A stretch of 64,000 nt of DNA from Lysobacter sp. S4-A87 (GCF_022637455.1 NZ_CP093341.1:558001-622000), one strand, 5' to 3'; counted from the stretch's first letter, positions 18,342 to 27,533 are shown. Program-made: numbers and translations. The notes: generated by a model not told the origin, from the letters alone.

Positions 18342-18854
18342 TCACGGCGATGTCGCGGCCGCGACCGTTGCGTTCTGGAGGGCCTGCTGCAGGTTCAGGT
18401 CCTGGAACGCGCTCAGGGTGTCGACCCCGACATTGACCGTGGTCAGGGCACGGATGTCCTGGTCGTTGCGCGTGTTCTGGATCAGCAGACCATTGAAGGT
18501 GGTGGACGGCTCGACGGTATTGCCCTCGCCCACCTGGATCACCTGCCCCTGGTTGAAGCGGGCCAGTTCCTGGGCCTGGTCGGTGGTCATGTGGGTGATG
18601 TCGGGAATGTGCACCTGCGTCGACGACAGCAGCTCACCGTTGACGAACACCGCACGCTCGATCCCGAACGACAACGACATGCCGCTGGCAGTCTGGAAAC
18701 CGCCGCGCATGTCCTCCAGCAATGCCGGGTCCACGGGAACCCATTCGGCACCCAGCGGACGTTGTTCGGCTGCGTTGGCCGCGGTGGCGGCCATGCCGGC
18801 AATGACGGCGACTGCCATCAGGCCGGGTCTCAGAAGCGATGAAGGAGAGCGCAT
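18342..18854 (-). CDS. Small secreted protein with Sec signal and double-glycine DMRGG site (possible FapE/cargo)
   Basis: 170 residues. Start ATG 18854 with GAGGGGG upstream. Sec signal at 1-29 (ends ANAA). Residues 40-52 read PVDPALLEDMRGG: hydrophobic residues at -12, -7 and -4 followed by Gly-Gly, the pattern recognised by C39 leader peptidases. The remainder is hydrophilic with Asn/Gln/Thr-rich beta-prone segments, including GLLIQNTRNDQ. The gene lies just downstream of the C39-like peptidase gene and upstream of the barrel gene, the fapE position. Function unknown; a substrate or extracellular partner of the export system is inferred. Confidence 0.72.
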   Translation of the reverse strand: MRSPSSLLRPGLMAVAVIAGMAATAANAAEQRPLGAEWVPVDPALLEDMRGGFQTASGMSLSFGIERAVFVNGELLSSTQVHIPDITHMTTDQAQELARFNQGQVIQVGEGNTVEPSTTFNGLLIQNTRNDQDIRALTTVNVGVDTLSAFQDLNLQQALQNATVAAATSP

Positions 18855-18865
18855 GTCCCACCCCC

Positions 18866-19564
18866 TCAGATGTCGCCCGGCCGCTTGCGCGGCGTGACGA
18901 TGTTGTAAAGGCTGTCGCGTGCTATGCCGGCATCCAGCGGCGCCGGTGGCGCCGTGCGCCAGTCGCGGGCGAGATTGAAGCCGGCGATCTCGCGCCGGTT
19001 GTGGATCACGAACAGGATCTTGTTGTCCCACAGCTCTTCGAAGCGCGAGCGTGGCATTGCGCGCGTGCCGCGCGCGGGATCGCCAAGCAGGATGCGGCCA
19101 TTGCGCAACCCCTTGACCACTACGAAATGCTTGTAGCCGCGATCATTGAGCAGCACGATCGCCGGCAGCCCTTCCTGGAACAGTTTGTCCAGTGGCTGTT
19201 CGAAGCCATCGGCTTCGAATCCTCTCGACTTCAGGTAGCGGCGCATGTCCAGCAGCGAGAATCCGCGCTGCTTGATCTTTGCCTGGTCGCCGCTCTGGTA
19301 CATGTGCATGAACACCTCGGCCTCGGTGACCGGGATGCCGTACTGATAGGTCAGCAACGTCGCCGTCGCCGCCGATCCGCAACTGAAATCGTACTGTTGC
19401 GGCACCGTGGTCTGGAACCTCGCCTCTTTCAGGCTGACCACCTGCATGCGATAGGGTGCGCCATTGACGCGCACGTCCACCTTGCCGGCCTGGGCAAGGC
19501 CGGCGAAGAGGATCCAGACCGATGCCGCCAGCACTGCACGGCTTCGGATGTTGCGGACGCTCAT
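18866..19564 (-). CDS. C39-like cysteine peptidase, FapD-like, periplasmic
   Basis: 232 residues. Sec signal at 1-26. The C39 catalytic elements are intact: Gln57 in QQYDFSCGSAA (oxyanion), Cys62, His146 in YKHFVVVKG, and Asp162 in LLGDPARG. Unlike bacteriocin ABC transporters there is no membrane or ATPase domain, and the signal places the peptidase in the periplasm, as proposed for FapD. It starts by ATGA overlap with the preceding small gene, which carries a double-glycine site. Likely role: processing of the operon's secreted proteins (inference). Confidence 0.88.
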   Translation of the reverse strand: MSVRNIRSRAVLAASVWILFAGLAQAGKVDVRVNGAPYRMQVVSLKEARFQTTVPQQYDFSCGSAATATLLTYQYGIPVTEAEVFMHMYQSGDQAKIKQRGFSLLDMRRYLKSRGFEADGFEQPLDKLFQEGLPAIVLLNDRGYKHFVVVKGLRNGRILLGDPARGTRAMPRSRFEELWDNKILFVIHNRREIAGFNLARDWRTAPPAPLDAGIARDSLYNIVTPRKRPGDI

Positions 19565-19986
19565 GGAGTCGGGTCCGCGAACTGCACGTTCACGATCATT
19601 CCGTTCTGGATCAGCACATTCGCGCCGGTGTTCTGGATGACCGTGTTGATGCCGTTCGAATTGACGAACGAACCGCCACCCAGTGCGTTGTTGCCGGTGA
19701 CGACACGATTGGCGGTGTTGTCCTCCACTCTACCTTCCAGGAGGACATCGTTTTCGACGATGTCGGCGCCACCGCGCATGTCGGCGAGCGCTTCCACATC
19801 TATCGACTGGCCCATCGCGCTGTCCTGCAGTACCGGGGCATCGACGGGTTCAGCAGCGGGTGCGAATGCCAGCGGATCGCTGGTTTCGCTGTAGTTGGTA
19901 ACGTCCTGGGCAGCAACCGTGCCCAATGAGAACAGGCAGATCAGACCTGCTGTGCTTGCAAGAACGATGGAACGGGTCGGTCGCAC
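19561..19986 (-). CDS. Small secreted protein with Sec signal and double-glycine DMRGG site (candidate amyloid cargo)
   Basis: 141 residues from GTG 19986, chosen because AAGGAGA sits seven bases upstream and a clean Sec signal (ending VAAQ, residue 27) follows. Residues 61-73 read SIDVEALADMRGG, a double-glycine leader-like site 45 residues after the Sec cleavage site. The mature part is Asn/Gly-rich with short beta-prone repeats (NTANRVVTGNNALGGG, NSNGINTVIQNTGANVLIQ), recalling amyloid subunits. Its C-terminus aligns with that of the 436-residue Gly-rich protein encoded upstream. The stop overlaps the peptidase start. Confidence 0.75.
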   Translation of the reverse strand: MRPTRSIVLASTAGLICLFSLGTVAAQDVTNYSETSDPLAFAPAAEPVDAPVLQDSAMGQSIDVEALADMRGGADIVENDVLLEGRVEDNTANRVVTGNNALGGGSFVNSNGINTVIQNTGANVLIQNGMIVNVQFADPTP

Positions 19987-20132
19987 GGTCTTTCTCCTTT
20001 GCCATGCATCCCCGTCGCGCGCGTGGTTTCCCACCAGACCGAAGCTTCCTGCCGGCGCTTGCGGCGCCGACAGGAATTCCAGAATGCGCAAACGACGTAC
20101 CGCAGGGGTCTGCGGTACGTCGGGGGGAGCGC

Positions 20133-21443
20133 TTACGGGCCTACGGACAGGTTGGCCTGGACGGTCACACCCTGCTGGATCAGCGAGGAGAAACCGCTGT
20201 TCTGCGCAACCGTCATGATGCCGGCCGCCGACTGTCCAACGCTGGTCATGTTGCTGGACATGTTGAACGAACCTGCGTCATTGGCGACTGAGCCGCCAGC
20301 ACCACCGGCACCGCCGGTCGCACCGTTGCCGACGCCACCGTTGCCGGCACCACCGTTCCCGGTGCCACCGCCACCGCCTGCGCCGCCTGCGGCACCTGCC
20401 GCACCGACTGCGCCATCACCGGCAGTCGCCGAGCCATTGCTTGCGCTGGCATCGGCATCGCCGTTGGTGGCTGCGCCACCGCCGCCGCCGGAACCGGCAG
20501 AAGCAGTAACCGTGCCGCTCGCGCCGCCGTCACCGGCAGTTGCACCGGAGGTGCCCGTGCCTGCGCCGGAAGTTGCGGTCGAAGTGGAGGTCGAGCTCGA
20601 GGTCGAGCTCGGTGCGCCGCCAGCACCGCCCGCGCCGCCAGTGCCGCTACCGCCTGCACCGCCTGCGCCGCCAGTGTCGTCGCCGCGACCGCGAGCACCG
20701 CCGCCGTCGCCGCCGTCGTTGCCGCCGCCGCCACCACCGTTACCGCCGTCAGCACCACCGGCAAGCGAGCCGGAGCCTGCACCCGAACCGGAACCTGCCA
20801 GGCTGGCACCGCCAGCGTCGCCGCTGTCGTTGTCGGCATCGCCGCCACGACCACTGGTGTTATCCCAGGTGTCGCCGCCGCGGCCGCCACGGCCTGCCGT
20901 CGCATCGCCAATGACCGCGTCACCGGAAATTGCGCTGCCATTCTCGGCACTGCCGCCGCTGCCGCCGTCTCCGCCGTCGCCGCCGTTGCCGCCGTCTCCG
21001 CCGTTGCCGCCGTAGCCGTCGCCACCGTAGCCCTTGCCGCCGTAGCCATCACCACCGGCGCCGCCCTTGCCACCATTGGCGCTGCCATAGTTCTTGGCGG
21101 CGTTGCCGATGTCATGGTTATAGGTGTCATAGACCGAGCCTTCCAGCTTGGTCAGTGCGACGATGTGGCTGGAGGTCTTGGAGAAGGTGCTCGAATCGGT
21201 ATAGGTGTTGGTTGCGGTGCCACTGCTGGCGGCCGAGGCCGACCCTGCAGCTGCCCCGGAATCGCCGTTGTTTGCGGTGCTGCTATCGCTGTCGTTGTCC
21301 TGGCTGTTGTCGGTGGCAGTGATGTTGGCGAGGATGTCATCGCCGCCATTGCCATCACCGTTCGTCTGTTGTGCCCAGGCCTGGCTGGTAAGACCAAGGC
21401 CCAGGAGCACTGCCGTTGCCATCAAGCTGCTACGAATGCGCAT
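20133..21443 (-). CDS. Glycine-rich secreted low-complexity protein, first gene of Fap-like operon
   Basis: 436 residues, ATG with AAAGGAGA upstream and a Sec signal (residues 1-24, SQAWAQ). About residues 30-110 are Asp/Asn/Ser-rich and contain TKLEGSVYDTYNHD. About residues 110-385 are dominated by GG, GGDG and GGAGG repeats with Asp, Asn, Ser and Ala. The last 50 residues change character (SFNMSSNMTSVGQSAAGIM, then VAQNSGFSSLIQQGVTVQAN) and match the end of the 141-residue neighbour. Aromatics are almost absent from the central part. Probably an extracellular matrix or adhesin subunit exported by the operon. The reverse strand here gives long Pro/Arg-rich open frames that are artefacts. 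Confidence 0.82.
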   Translation of the reverse strand: MRIRSSLMATAVLLGLGLTSQAWAQQTNGDGNGGDDILANITATDNSQDNDSDSSTANNGDSGAAAGSASAASSGTATNTYTDSSTFSKTSSHIVALTKLEGSVYDTYNHDIGNAAKNYGSANGGKGGAGGDGYGGKGYGGDGYGGNGGDGGNGGDGGDGGSGGSAENGSAISGDAVIGDATAGRGGRGGDTWDNTSGRGGDADNDSGDAGGASLAGSGSGAGSGSLAGGADGGNGGGGGGNDGGDGGGARGRGDDTGGAGGAGGSGTGGAGGAGGAPSSTSSSTSTSTATSGAGTGTSGATAGDGGASGTVTASAGSGGGGGAATNGDADASASNGSATAGDGAVGAAGAAGGAGGGGGTGNGGAGNGGVGNGATGGAGGAGGSVANDAGSFNMSSNMTSVGQSAAGIMTVAQNSGFSSLIQQGVTVQANLSVGP

Positions 21444-21883
21444 TTTTGTTCTCCTTTACGGTACGTCGATTGGCACCCGGGGGAGGCACCGGTAAACGAC
21501 GCATGGAACTACACGCACAGGCGGTGCCAATGTTCGTTCAGCTGGGGCAAGTGATTGATCGCCAATGCGATTCCGCCTGAACAAAATTTGGTCGGCTGGA
21601 GATCGGGGTGACCGGGGCCGCAGAAGGGCCCAAGGTGTTGCATATATGAAACCGGCTTTAGTCGAATGACTTGCCGTACATCGGCATTGGCACGATGCAA
21701 ACCATTGATCCGCGGTGCTCGGTTGGTGCCGGCCGCAGATTCAGCGAGTCATTGCGAAAGTGAAACGTCCACCTTTACAGGCATCTTTCAAAAGCAATAT
21801 TCCTGTTCCCGCTCAACAGGTTGCGCTCAGGAATTGCGGCTTTGCTGGCGTTGCGAAGTGGCAACGCGCGGGCGCTGTCAGGA
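21444..21883. promoter_or_regulatory. 440-base gene-free stretch upstream of the Fap-like operon
   Basis: Lies between the rarA stop and the first gene of the Fap-like operon, both on the minus strand, so it should contain the operon promoter. It looks less GC-rich than the genes and includes a minus-strand TATATG around 21645. No -35 partner at normal spacing, sigma-54 element or clear operator could be identified. No gene, RNA or terminator recognised. Confidence 0.4.
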
Positions 21884-23278
21884 TCACTCGTTGCCCTTGC
21901 TCACACCGCGCTCACGACGGGCAGCGTCGCGAACCGTGCGCAGGCGTTCAAGTTTTTCCCTGAGCTTTATCTCCAGGCCGCGCTCGACCGGCTCGTAATA
22001 CACACGCTCGCCCATCGCATCCGGGAAGCCGGTCTGGTCCAGTGCGATGCCGCCTTCGGCATCGTGGTCGTACTGGTAGCCCTTCGAGTAACCCAGCTGC
22101 TTCATCAGCTTCGTCGGCGCATTGCGCAGGTGCAGCGGAACTTCCTGCGTTCCGTACTCGCTGACATCGCGCTTGGCCGCGTTGAATGCGGCATAGCCGG
22201 CATTCGACTTGGCGGTGCTGGCCAGGTACAGCGTCAACTGCGCGAAGGCCAGCTCGCCCTCGGGACTGCCCAGGCGCTCGAACGTATCCCAGGCATCGAG
22301 CGCCATCTGCAGGGCGCGTGGATCGGCCAGGCCGATGTCCTCGACCGCCATGCGCGTGAGCCGGCGGGCCAGGTATGAGGGATCGCAACCGCCATCGAGC
22401 ATGCGCGTCAACCAGTACAGGGCAGCATCGGGATTGGAGCTGCGCACCGACTTGTGCAGCGCCGAGATCTGGTCGTAGAACTGCTCGCCGCCCTTGTCGA
22501 AACGCCGCGTCCGGTCGGCGAGAACCTGTGCCAGCGTGGTCGCGGTGATTTCACCGTCTTCGCCTTCGGCCAGTTCCGCGGCGATCTCGAGCAAGGTCAG
22601 TCCGCGACGGACATCGCCGTCGGCGGCACGCGCGATCTGTTCCAGCGCCTCGTCGGCGACCTTGAGGCCACGCCCGCCCAGGCCACGCACGTCGTCGGCC
22701 AGCGCCTGCTGCAGTGCCAGGCGGATGTCATCGACCGAGACGGCTTCCATCACGTGCACGCGGCAGCGCGACAGCAATGCCGAGTTCAACTCGAACGAGG
22801 GATTCTCGGTGGTGGCGCCAATGAACAGGATCGTGCCGCGCTCGATGTGCGGCAGGAACGCATCCTGCTGGGTCTTGTTGAACCGATGAACCTCATCGAC
22901 GAACAACACGGTGCGATGGCCTTCAGTGAAGCGCAGCGCCGCCTCGGCCAGGACCTGCCGCACTTCCGGCAAGCCAGACAGCACGGCCGAGATCGCGCGG
23001 AATTCGGCATCGGCGTACTTGGCCAGCAACAACGCCAGCGTCGTCTTGCCACAGCCGGGCGGTCCCCACAGCACCATCGAATGCACGCGACCGGACTCGA
23101 TCGCGCGACGCAGTGCCGAGCGCGGGGACAGCAGGCGCTTCTGCCCGACCATCTCGTCGAGCGTGCGCGGACGCATGCGCTCGGCCAGCGGGCGCATGGC
23201 GTCGCGATCGACGTGCAGCAGGTCGTCGGACCTTGTCAGGTCGGAAGCGGAATTTTGCGGAGAGTTGCGCCGGGCCAC
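21884..23278 (-). CDS. rarA: Replication-associated recombination protein A (AAA+ ATPase)
   Basis: About 464 residues. Walker A WGPPGCGKTT, the sensor region FIGATTENPSFE, and Walker B FVDEVHRFNK mark the RarA/MgsA clamp-loader-like family; the start of the conserved part is RPLAERMRPRTLDEMVGQK. It acts at stalled replication forks. Start proposed at GTG 23278, giving a short N-terminal tail as in E. coli; ATG 23197 is the alternative. In Xanthomonadaceae rarA lies beside lolA and ftsK, as here. Confidence 0.93.
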   Translation of the reverse strand: MARRNSPQNSASDLTRSDDLLHVDRDAMRPLAERMRPRTLDEMVGQKRLLSPRSALRRAIESGRVHSMVLWGPPGCGKTTLALLLAKYADAEFRAISAVLSGLPEVRQVLAEAALRFTEGHRTVLFVDEVHRFNKTQQDAFLPHIERGTILFIGATTENPSFELNSALLSRCRVHVMEAVSVDDIRLALQQALADDVRGLGGRGLKVADEALEQIARAADGDVRRGLTLLEIAAELAEGEDGEITATTLAQVLADRTRRFDKGGEQFYDQISALHKSVRSSNPDAALYWLTRMLDGGCDPSYLARRLTRMAVEDIGLADPRALQMALDAWDTFERLGSPEGELAFAQLTLYLASTAKSNAGYAAFNAAKRDVSEYGTQEVPLHLRNAPTKLMKQLGYSKGYQYDHDAEGGIALDQTGFPDAMGERVYYEPVERGLEIKLREKLERLRTVRDAARRERGVSKGNE

Positions 23279-23353
23279 GAATTGGCAACCTTGCCTTGGA
23301 CCCGCACACAATACCAAGACGCCGGACTGCGGCCGCCGCCGCAGCCTGCGGGT

Positions 23354-24073
23354 TCAGCGACCGGCCACGGGCGGCAAGGCCGCTGCCGGGGGCGTCGCCA
23401 TGTCGTAGTGCAACTGCAGCCACTGGCCACTGCGACGGTCGTAGAACGCGGCGATGCGGATATTGCTGCTTCCGTCGATTCCGAAGTCCGCCAGGCCCCA
23501 GGCGTCGATCAGCAGGTAGTCCTGCCCGGTCTCGACCGACTCGATGCGATCGAGCTGCAGGCGCACCGACGTGCTTCCCAGCGTCCGTCGCAGGGTATCG
23601 ACGAGGTGATCATCCAGGCGCTGCACCATTGCCGTGTCATTGGGCACCGGCCGCGCGTCGCCCCCTACCCCCAGCACCAGCTCCGGCGGGCCGGCCTGGC
23701 CGAGCAGCACGTCGTAGCGGGTGCGGAACTGGAAGCCTATCCACGCCACATCGCCAGTGAAGCGCATCTGCCCCTCGCCGCTGACGGAGCGCTGGCCGGA
23801 TTCGCCCGGCTCGTCGCTGATCGCGCCGAAGCGCGCCTCGACCGCACGGCCATCGAACTGCGCGGCCAGCGCGCCGACGACGACGCCCGCGACGGCCTTT
23901 TCCAGTGTCGGGCGATCGTTGCTGCGCGCCATTGCTGCCCGCGAGGCCAGCTCGGCCGGCGGCATCGGCACGGCCTTGACCGGCATCGGCGAGGGCGCGC
24001 CAGGCTCAACAGCCACGGCAGCCGCCGAGTGCGCGAGCAGCAGCACCAGCGCCCATGTCCGGCAATCACGCAT
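23354..24073 (-). CDS. Conserved secreted protein of unknown function
   Basis: 239 residues with a Sec signal (residues 1-21, ending AVAVEP). No enzyme motif recognised. The second half has regular alternating beta strands and conserved-looking stretches such as VWDHPEL-free, strand-rich segments around GQDYLLIDAWGLADFGID and NIRIAAFYDRRSGQWLQLHYD. It lies between lolA and rarA on the same strand, with a terminator separating it from lolA. Role unknown; an envelope protein by its signal. Confidence 0.75.
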   Translation of the reverse strand: MRDCRTWALVLLLAHSAAAVAVEPGAPSPMPVKAVPMPPAELASRAAMARSNDRPTLEKAVAGVVVGALAAQFDGRAVEARFGAISDEPGESGQRSVSGEGQMRFTGDVAWIGFQFRTRYDVLLGQAGPPELVLGVGGDARPVPNDTAMVQRLDDHLVDTLRRTLGSTSVRLQLDRIESVETGQDYLLIDAWGLADFGIDGSSNIRIAAFYDRRSGQWLQLHYDMATPPAAALPPVAGR

Positions 24074-24126
24074 TGGTTGGGCAGGTTCCCGCGGCCAGGA
24101 ATTGGCCTCGCTGCCTATCTGATAAC

Positions 24127-24152
24127 GAAAAGGCCTGCCGAAGCAGGCCTTT
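24127..24152 (-). terminator. Rho-independent terminator of lolA
   Basis: 10-bp stem AAAGGCCTGC/GCAGGCCTTT with a TTCG tetraloop read on the minus strand, followed by TTTTCG. It lies 28 bases after the lolA stop. Confidence 0.85.
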
Positions 24153-24179
24153 GCGCGCTGGGGGTGGGTTCAGCCCCGA

Positions 24180-24800
24180 TCAGCCGCCGCCAATCACGTC
24201 CACGCCCTTGGGCGGCGTGAAGCGGAACGTACCGCTGCTGAAGGCCGGATTGCGCTTCCAGCCGCTGAAGCTGATCTCGGTGCGCTGGCCGAGCGCGTCG
24301 ACCACGTGCATCTTGACCAGGCCTGACGGGTTGAAGCCCAGGCGCGCGGATCGAAAACCGGATTCACCCTCGCCCTTGGGCGTCAGCGACAACCATTCCA
24401 GGCCAGCGTCGGCGCCAAGTTCCCTGACGTTGAACTGTGCGTCGAGGCGGCTGGGGTCGATCAGCGCCGACAGCGGGCTGTTCTGCTCCTCCTCGCCCTG
24501 CGGACGCACGGTCACCTGCTGCAGGTCGGGATCGTGGACCCAGACCTTCTTGCCGTCGGCAACGATCAACTGCGGGTAAGGCTTCACGTACTCCCAGCGG
24601 AACAGCCGCGGTGCCGACAGTGCCACCTGCCCGCTCGAGTTTTCCTTGAGCTTGCCGTTGGTGTCGAACACCTGCTGCGTGAACTCGCCGCTCAGGCCCT
24701 TGAGCCCCTTGGTGAACGTATTGAGGTTGTCGCGCGCGCCGGCAAAGGCGCTCGAGGCGGCCAGCGCGGCGATGAGGCCGGTCAGATGGATCAAGCGCAT
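24180..24800 (-). CDS. lolA: Outer-membrane lipoprotein carrier protein
   Basis: 206 residues, the usual LolA length, with Sec signal (AASSAFAGA). Contains the LolA core pattern LSGEFTQQVFDTNGKLKE, RLFRWEYVKPYPQLIVADGK and VWVHDPDLQQVTVR. It ferries lipoproteins across the periplasm from LolCDE to LolB. Downstream of ftsK with a 133-base gap, followed by a strong terminator. Confidence 0.95.
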   Translation of the reverse strand: MRLIHLTGLIAALAASSAFAGARDNLNTFTKGLKGLSGEFTQQVFDTNGKLKENSSGQVALSAPRLFRWEYVKPYPQLIVADGKKVWVHDPDLQQVTVRPQGEEEQNSPLSALIDPSRLDAQFNVRELGADAGLEWLSLTPKGEGESGFRSARLGFNPSGLVKMHVVDALGQRTEISFSGWKRNPAFSSGTFRFTPPKGVDVIGGG

Positions 24801-24933
24801 GGGAGTTCCTGCATGGTGTGGCGGCGTACGCGCGATGGACGAAGTGTGCCGTCGAAAAGATGAATGGAGGCATGAACGGGACCCGGGGACCCGGGCCGCC
24901 CAGTCCCCGATCCGGAGTCGTTCCGCGCCCGCC

Positions 24934-27288
24934 CTACTTCGGCGGTGGCGGCGCCAGCACGCTGCGGTCGCCGTTGTGCTCCGGAGGCGTGACCACGCCG
25001 GCCATCTCCATTGCCTCGATCAGGCGGGCGGCGCGGTTGTAGCCGATCTTCAGGCGGCGTTGCACGCCCGAGATCGAGGCACGACGGGTCTCGGTGACGA
25101 TGCGGACGGCTTCGTCGTAGAGCGGATCGGATTCGTCGCCACCGCCGCCGCCACTTTCCGGCAGCCCGGTCGCGCCGACGACAATGCCGTCGCCCATGGT
25201 CTGCACTTCGTCGAGCACGCCCTGGATGTAGTCCGGGCCACCGCCGACCTGCTTGAGGTGTTCGACCACGCGATGCACTTCCTCGTCGGAGACGAAGGCG
25301 CCGTGGACGCGCTCGGGCATCGCCGTGCCCGGCGGCAGGTAGAGCATGTCGCCATGGCCGAGCAGCGTTTCCGCGCCCGACTGGTCGAGGATGGTGCGCG
25401 AGTCGATCTTGCTCGACACCTGGAAGGCGATGCGGGTGGGGATGTTGGCCTTGATCAGGCCGGTGATCACGTCCACCGACGGACGCTGCGTGGCCAGGAT
25501 CAGATGGATGCCGGCGGCGCGCGCCTTCTGCGCCAGGCGGGCGATGAGTTCTTCGACCTTCTTGCCGACGATCATCATCATGTCGGCGAATTCGTCGATG
25601 AAGATGACGATGAAAGGCAGGGTCTCCAGCGGCTGCGGCGCCTCGCCGAGTTCGGCGTTGGGCTTGAACAGCGGATCCATCATCGGCTGGCCCGCTTCCT
25701 CCGCATCCCTGACCTTCTTGTTGAAGCCGGCCAGGTTGCGCACGCCCACCGCCGACATCAGCTTGTAGCGGCGCTCCATCTCGGCCACGCACCAGCGCAG
25801 GCCATTGGCGGCCTCCTTCATGTCGGTGACGACCGGCGCGAGCAGATGCGGGATGCCCTGGTAAACCGACAGCTCGAGCATCTTCGGGTCGATCATCAGC
25901 ATCCGCAGGTCTTTCGCGGAAGCCTTGTACAGCAGTGACAGCACCATCGCGTTGACCGCGACCGACTTGCCCGAGCCAGTGGTACCGGCGACCAGCAGGT
26001 GCGGCATGCGCGCCAGGTCGGCCACGGTCGGGCGGCCGGCGATGTCCTTGCCCAGCGCCAGCGTCAGCGGGCTGGTCGACTTGTCGTATTCCTTCGAGCG
26101 CAGCAGCTCGGACAGGAAGATCATCTCGCGCGACGTGTTCGGCGTTTCCAGGCCGACCACCGACTTGCCCGGGATCACGTCGACCACGCGCACCGACTTC
26201 ACCGACAGGCCGCGGGCGATGTCCTTGTCGAGCGAGCTGATCTGGCTGACCTTCACGCCCGGCGCCGGCTCCAGCTCGAAGCGCGTGATCACCGGCCCCG
26301 GATAGGCACCGACGACCTGCGCGTCGATGCGGAAGTCCTTGAGCTTGAATTCGATCTGGCGCGACAGCGTTTCCAGCGTCTCTTCGCTGTAGCCCTTGGG
26401 CTGCGGCTTGGGATCGTCGAGGAGTGCCAGCGGCGGAATGCCGGTGCCATCGCCGACGTGGAACAGCGGGATCTGCTGCTCACGCTTGGCGCGCTCGCTC
26501 TTCTCCACCACCGGTGCCGGTGGCGGTTCGATCCTGACTGGCGCGCGCTTGGCGCGCAGTTCGGTGTCGACCTTGCGTGCTTCTTCGCGCTCCTCGCGGA
26601 ACGCCCGGGTCTGCTGCCACTCGGTCGCCTGCTTCTCGCCCTGGCGGAACAGCTTGCCCAGCGTCGGCCCGAGCGCGAGCACCCACAGGCCGATGCGGTC
26701 CATCAACGCGAACCATGACAGCCCGGTGGCCAACGTCACAGATACCAGCAGCAGCGCAAGCAGGAAGAGATTGCCGCCCACGGGGCCGAAACCGCTGTAG
26801 AGCGACTTGCCGACCAGCCGGCCCAGCACGCCACCGCTACCGGCGGAGAACGCTTCAGGCGGCGCGACGCGCAGGTGCAGCAGGCCCGTGGCCGCCACCA
26901 GGAATCCGACGATCCCGATCAGGCGCAAGGCGGGGCCGAGGTCGGCATCGCCGTCACCGTCGGCATCCATCCCGAACAACGCGATCCAGGCGATTGCACC
27001 GAGCATCAGCGGCAGGAGGAATGCGACGTAGCCGCACAGGTACAAAAGGATGTCAGCGGTGTAGGCACCGACCTGTCCGCCGACGTTGTGCAGCGGCGCG
27101 GTGATGCTGCCCGAATGCGACCAGCCCGGGTCCTGCGGCGAGAACGTCACCAGGCTGGCGAGCAGATACAGCAACAGCGGCGCGATCAGGATCAGCGCGA
27201 TATCGCGCATGAGACGCTGCCGCCGCGGCGAAGGCGGCAACTTTTCGACCGTGACTTTCTTGCGGCTTGCCGCGGACGCCTGTGCCAC
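24934..27288 (-). CDS. ftsK: DNA translocase FtsK
   Basis: 784 residues. Four to five membrane helices occupy roughly residues 25-205, then a short linker. The motor domain has Walker [17 protein letters not shown] and Walker [15 protein letters not shown]. The C-terminal gamma winged helix contains [20 protein letters not shown], which reads KOPS sequences. It pumps chromosome termini through the closing septum and activates XerCD. The linker is shorter than in E. coli FtsK, as usual in this family. Confidence 0.97.
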   Translation of the reverse strand: MAQASAASRKKVTVEKLPPSPRRQRLMRDIALILIAPLLLYLLASLVTFSPQDPGWSHSGSITAPLHNVGGQVGAYTADILLYLCGYVAFLLPLMLGAIAWIALFGMDADGDGDADLGPALRLIGIVGFLVAATGLLHLRVAPPEAFSAGSGGVLGRLVGKSLYSGFGPVGGNLFLLALLLVSVTLATGLSWFALMDRIGLWVLALGPTLGKLFRQGEKQATEWQQTRAFREEREEARKVDTELRAKRAPVRIEPPPAPVVEKSERAKREQQIPLFHVGDGTGIPPLALLDDPKPQPKGYSEETLETLSRQIEFKLKDFRIDAQVVGAYPGPVITRFELEPAPGVKVSQISSLDKDIARGLSVKSVRVVDVIPGKSVVGLETPNTSREMIFLSELLRSKEYDKSTSPLTLALGKDIAGRPTVADLARMPHLLVAGTTGSGKSVAVNAMVLSLLYKASAKDLRMLMIDPKMLELSVYQGIPHLLAPVVTDMKEAANGLRWCVAEMERRYKLMSAVGVRNLAGFNKKVRDAEEAGQPMMDPLFKPNAELGEAPQPLETLPFIVIFIDEFADMMMIVGKKVEELIARLAQKARAAGIHLILATQRPSVDVITGLIKANIPTRIAFQVSSKIDSRTILDQSGAETLLGHGDMLYLPPGTAMPERVHGAFVSDEEVHRVVEHLKQVGGGPDYIQGVLDEVQTMGDGIVVGATGLPESGGGGGDESDPLYDEAVRIVTETRRASISGVQRRLKIGYNRAARLIEAMEMAGVVTPPEHNGDRSVLAPPPPK

Positions 27289-27435
27289 CGTGATGTTCTG
27301 CCTCAGCTACGTGCCGTTAGTTGTTGAATATACGCCAGAAGAGGCGAAAACGGGGATCCGGAACCCGGGACTGCGAGGAAGCGCCGGCCATCTCCCCGGG
27401 AAAGCCTACGACAATCCCGCCCGCCCCCGCCTGAA

Positions 27436-27481
27436 GCGCACCCGGGGCGAACCGGGGTGCCGGGCGGGGCCCCGGGTGCGC
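27436..27481. repeat. Perfect 13-bp inverted repeat upstream of ftsK
   Basis: Arms GCGCACCCGGGGC (27436-27448) and GCCCCGGGTGCGC (27469-27481) are exact reverse complements with a 20-base spacer. The flanks (CTGACCCGGGCTACGG after the right arm) resemble GC-rich intergenic repeats common in Xanthomonadaceae and pseudomonads. It lies in the 305-base ald-ftsK gap, which otherwise holds only the ald terminator and, presumably, the ftsK promoter. Confidence 0.6.
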
Positions 27482-27533
27482 TGCGCTGACCCGGGCTACG
27501 GGGAGGGGCCGGCGAAGTGCGGATGCTGGATAC

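Noticed and set aside
19999-21015. 338-codon plus-strand ORF rich in Pro, and other long frames opposite the Gly-rich gene
   Set aside because: Reverse complement of Gly codons gives Pro/Arg/Ala repeats; the minus-strand gene has signal peptide, ribosome site and operon context.
21700-21760. Sigma-54 promoter suggested by TTGGCACGATGCAA upstream of the Fap-like operon
   Set aside because: Spacing between GG and GC is far too short and the orientation is opposite to the operon.
22454-24220. 588-codon plus-strand ORF across rarA and its neighbour
   Set aside because: Antisense shadow of GC-rich coding sequence; no recognisable motif, whereas the minus strand encodes RarA and a secreted protein.
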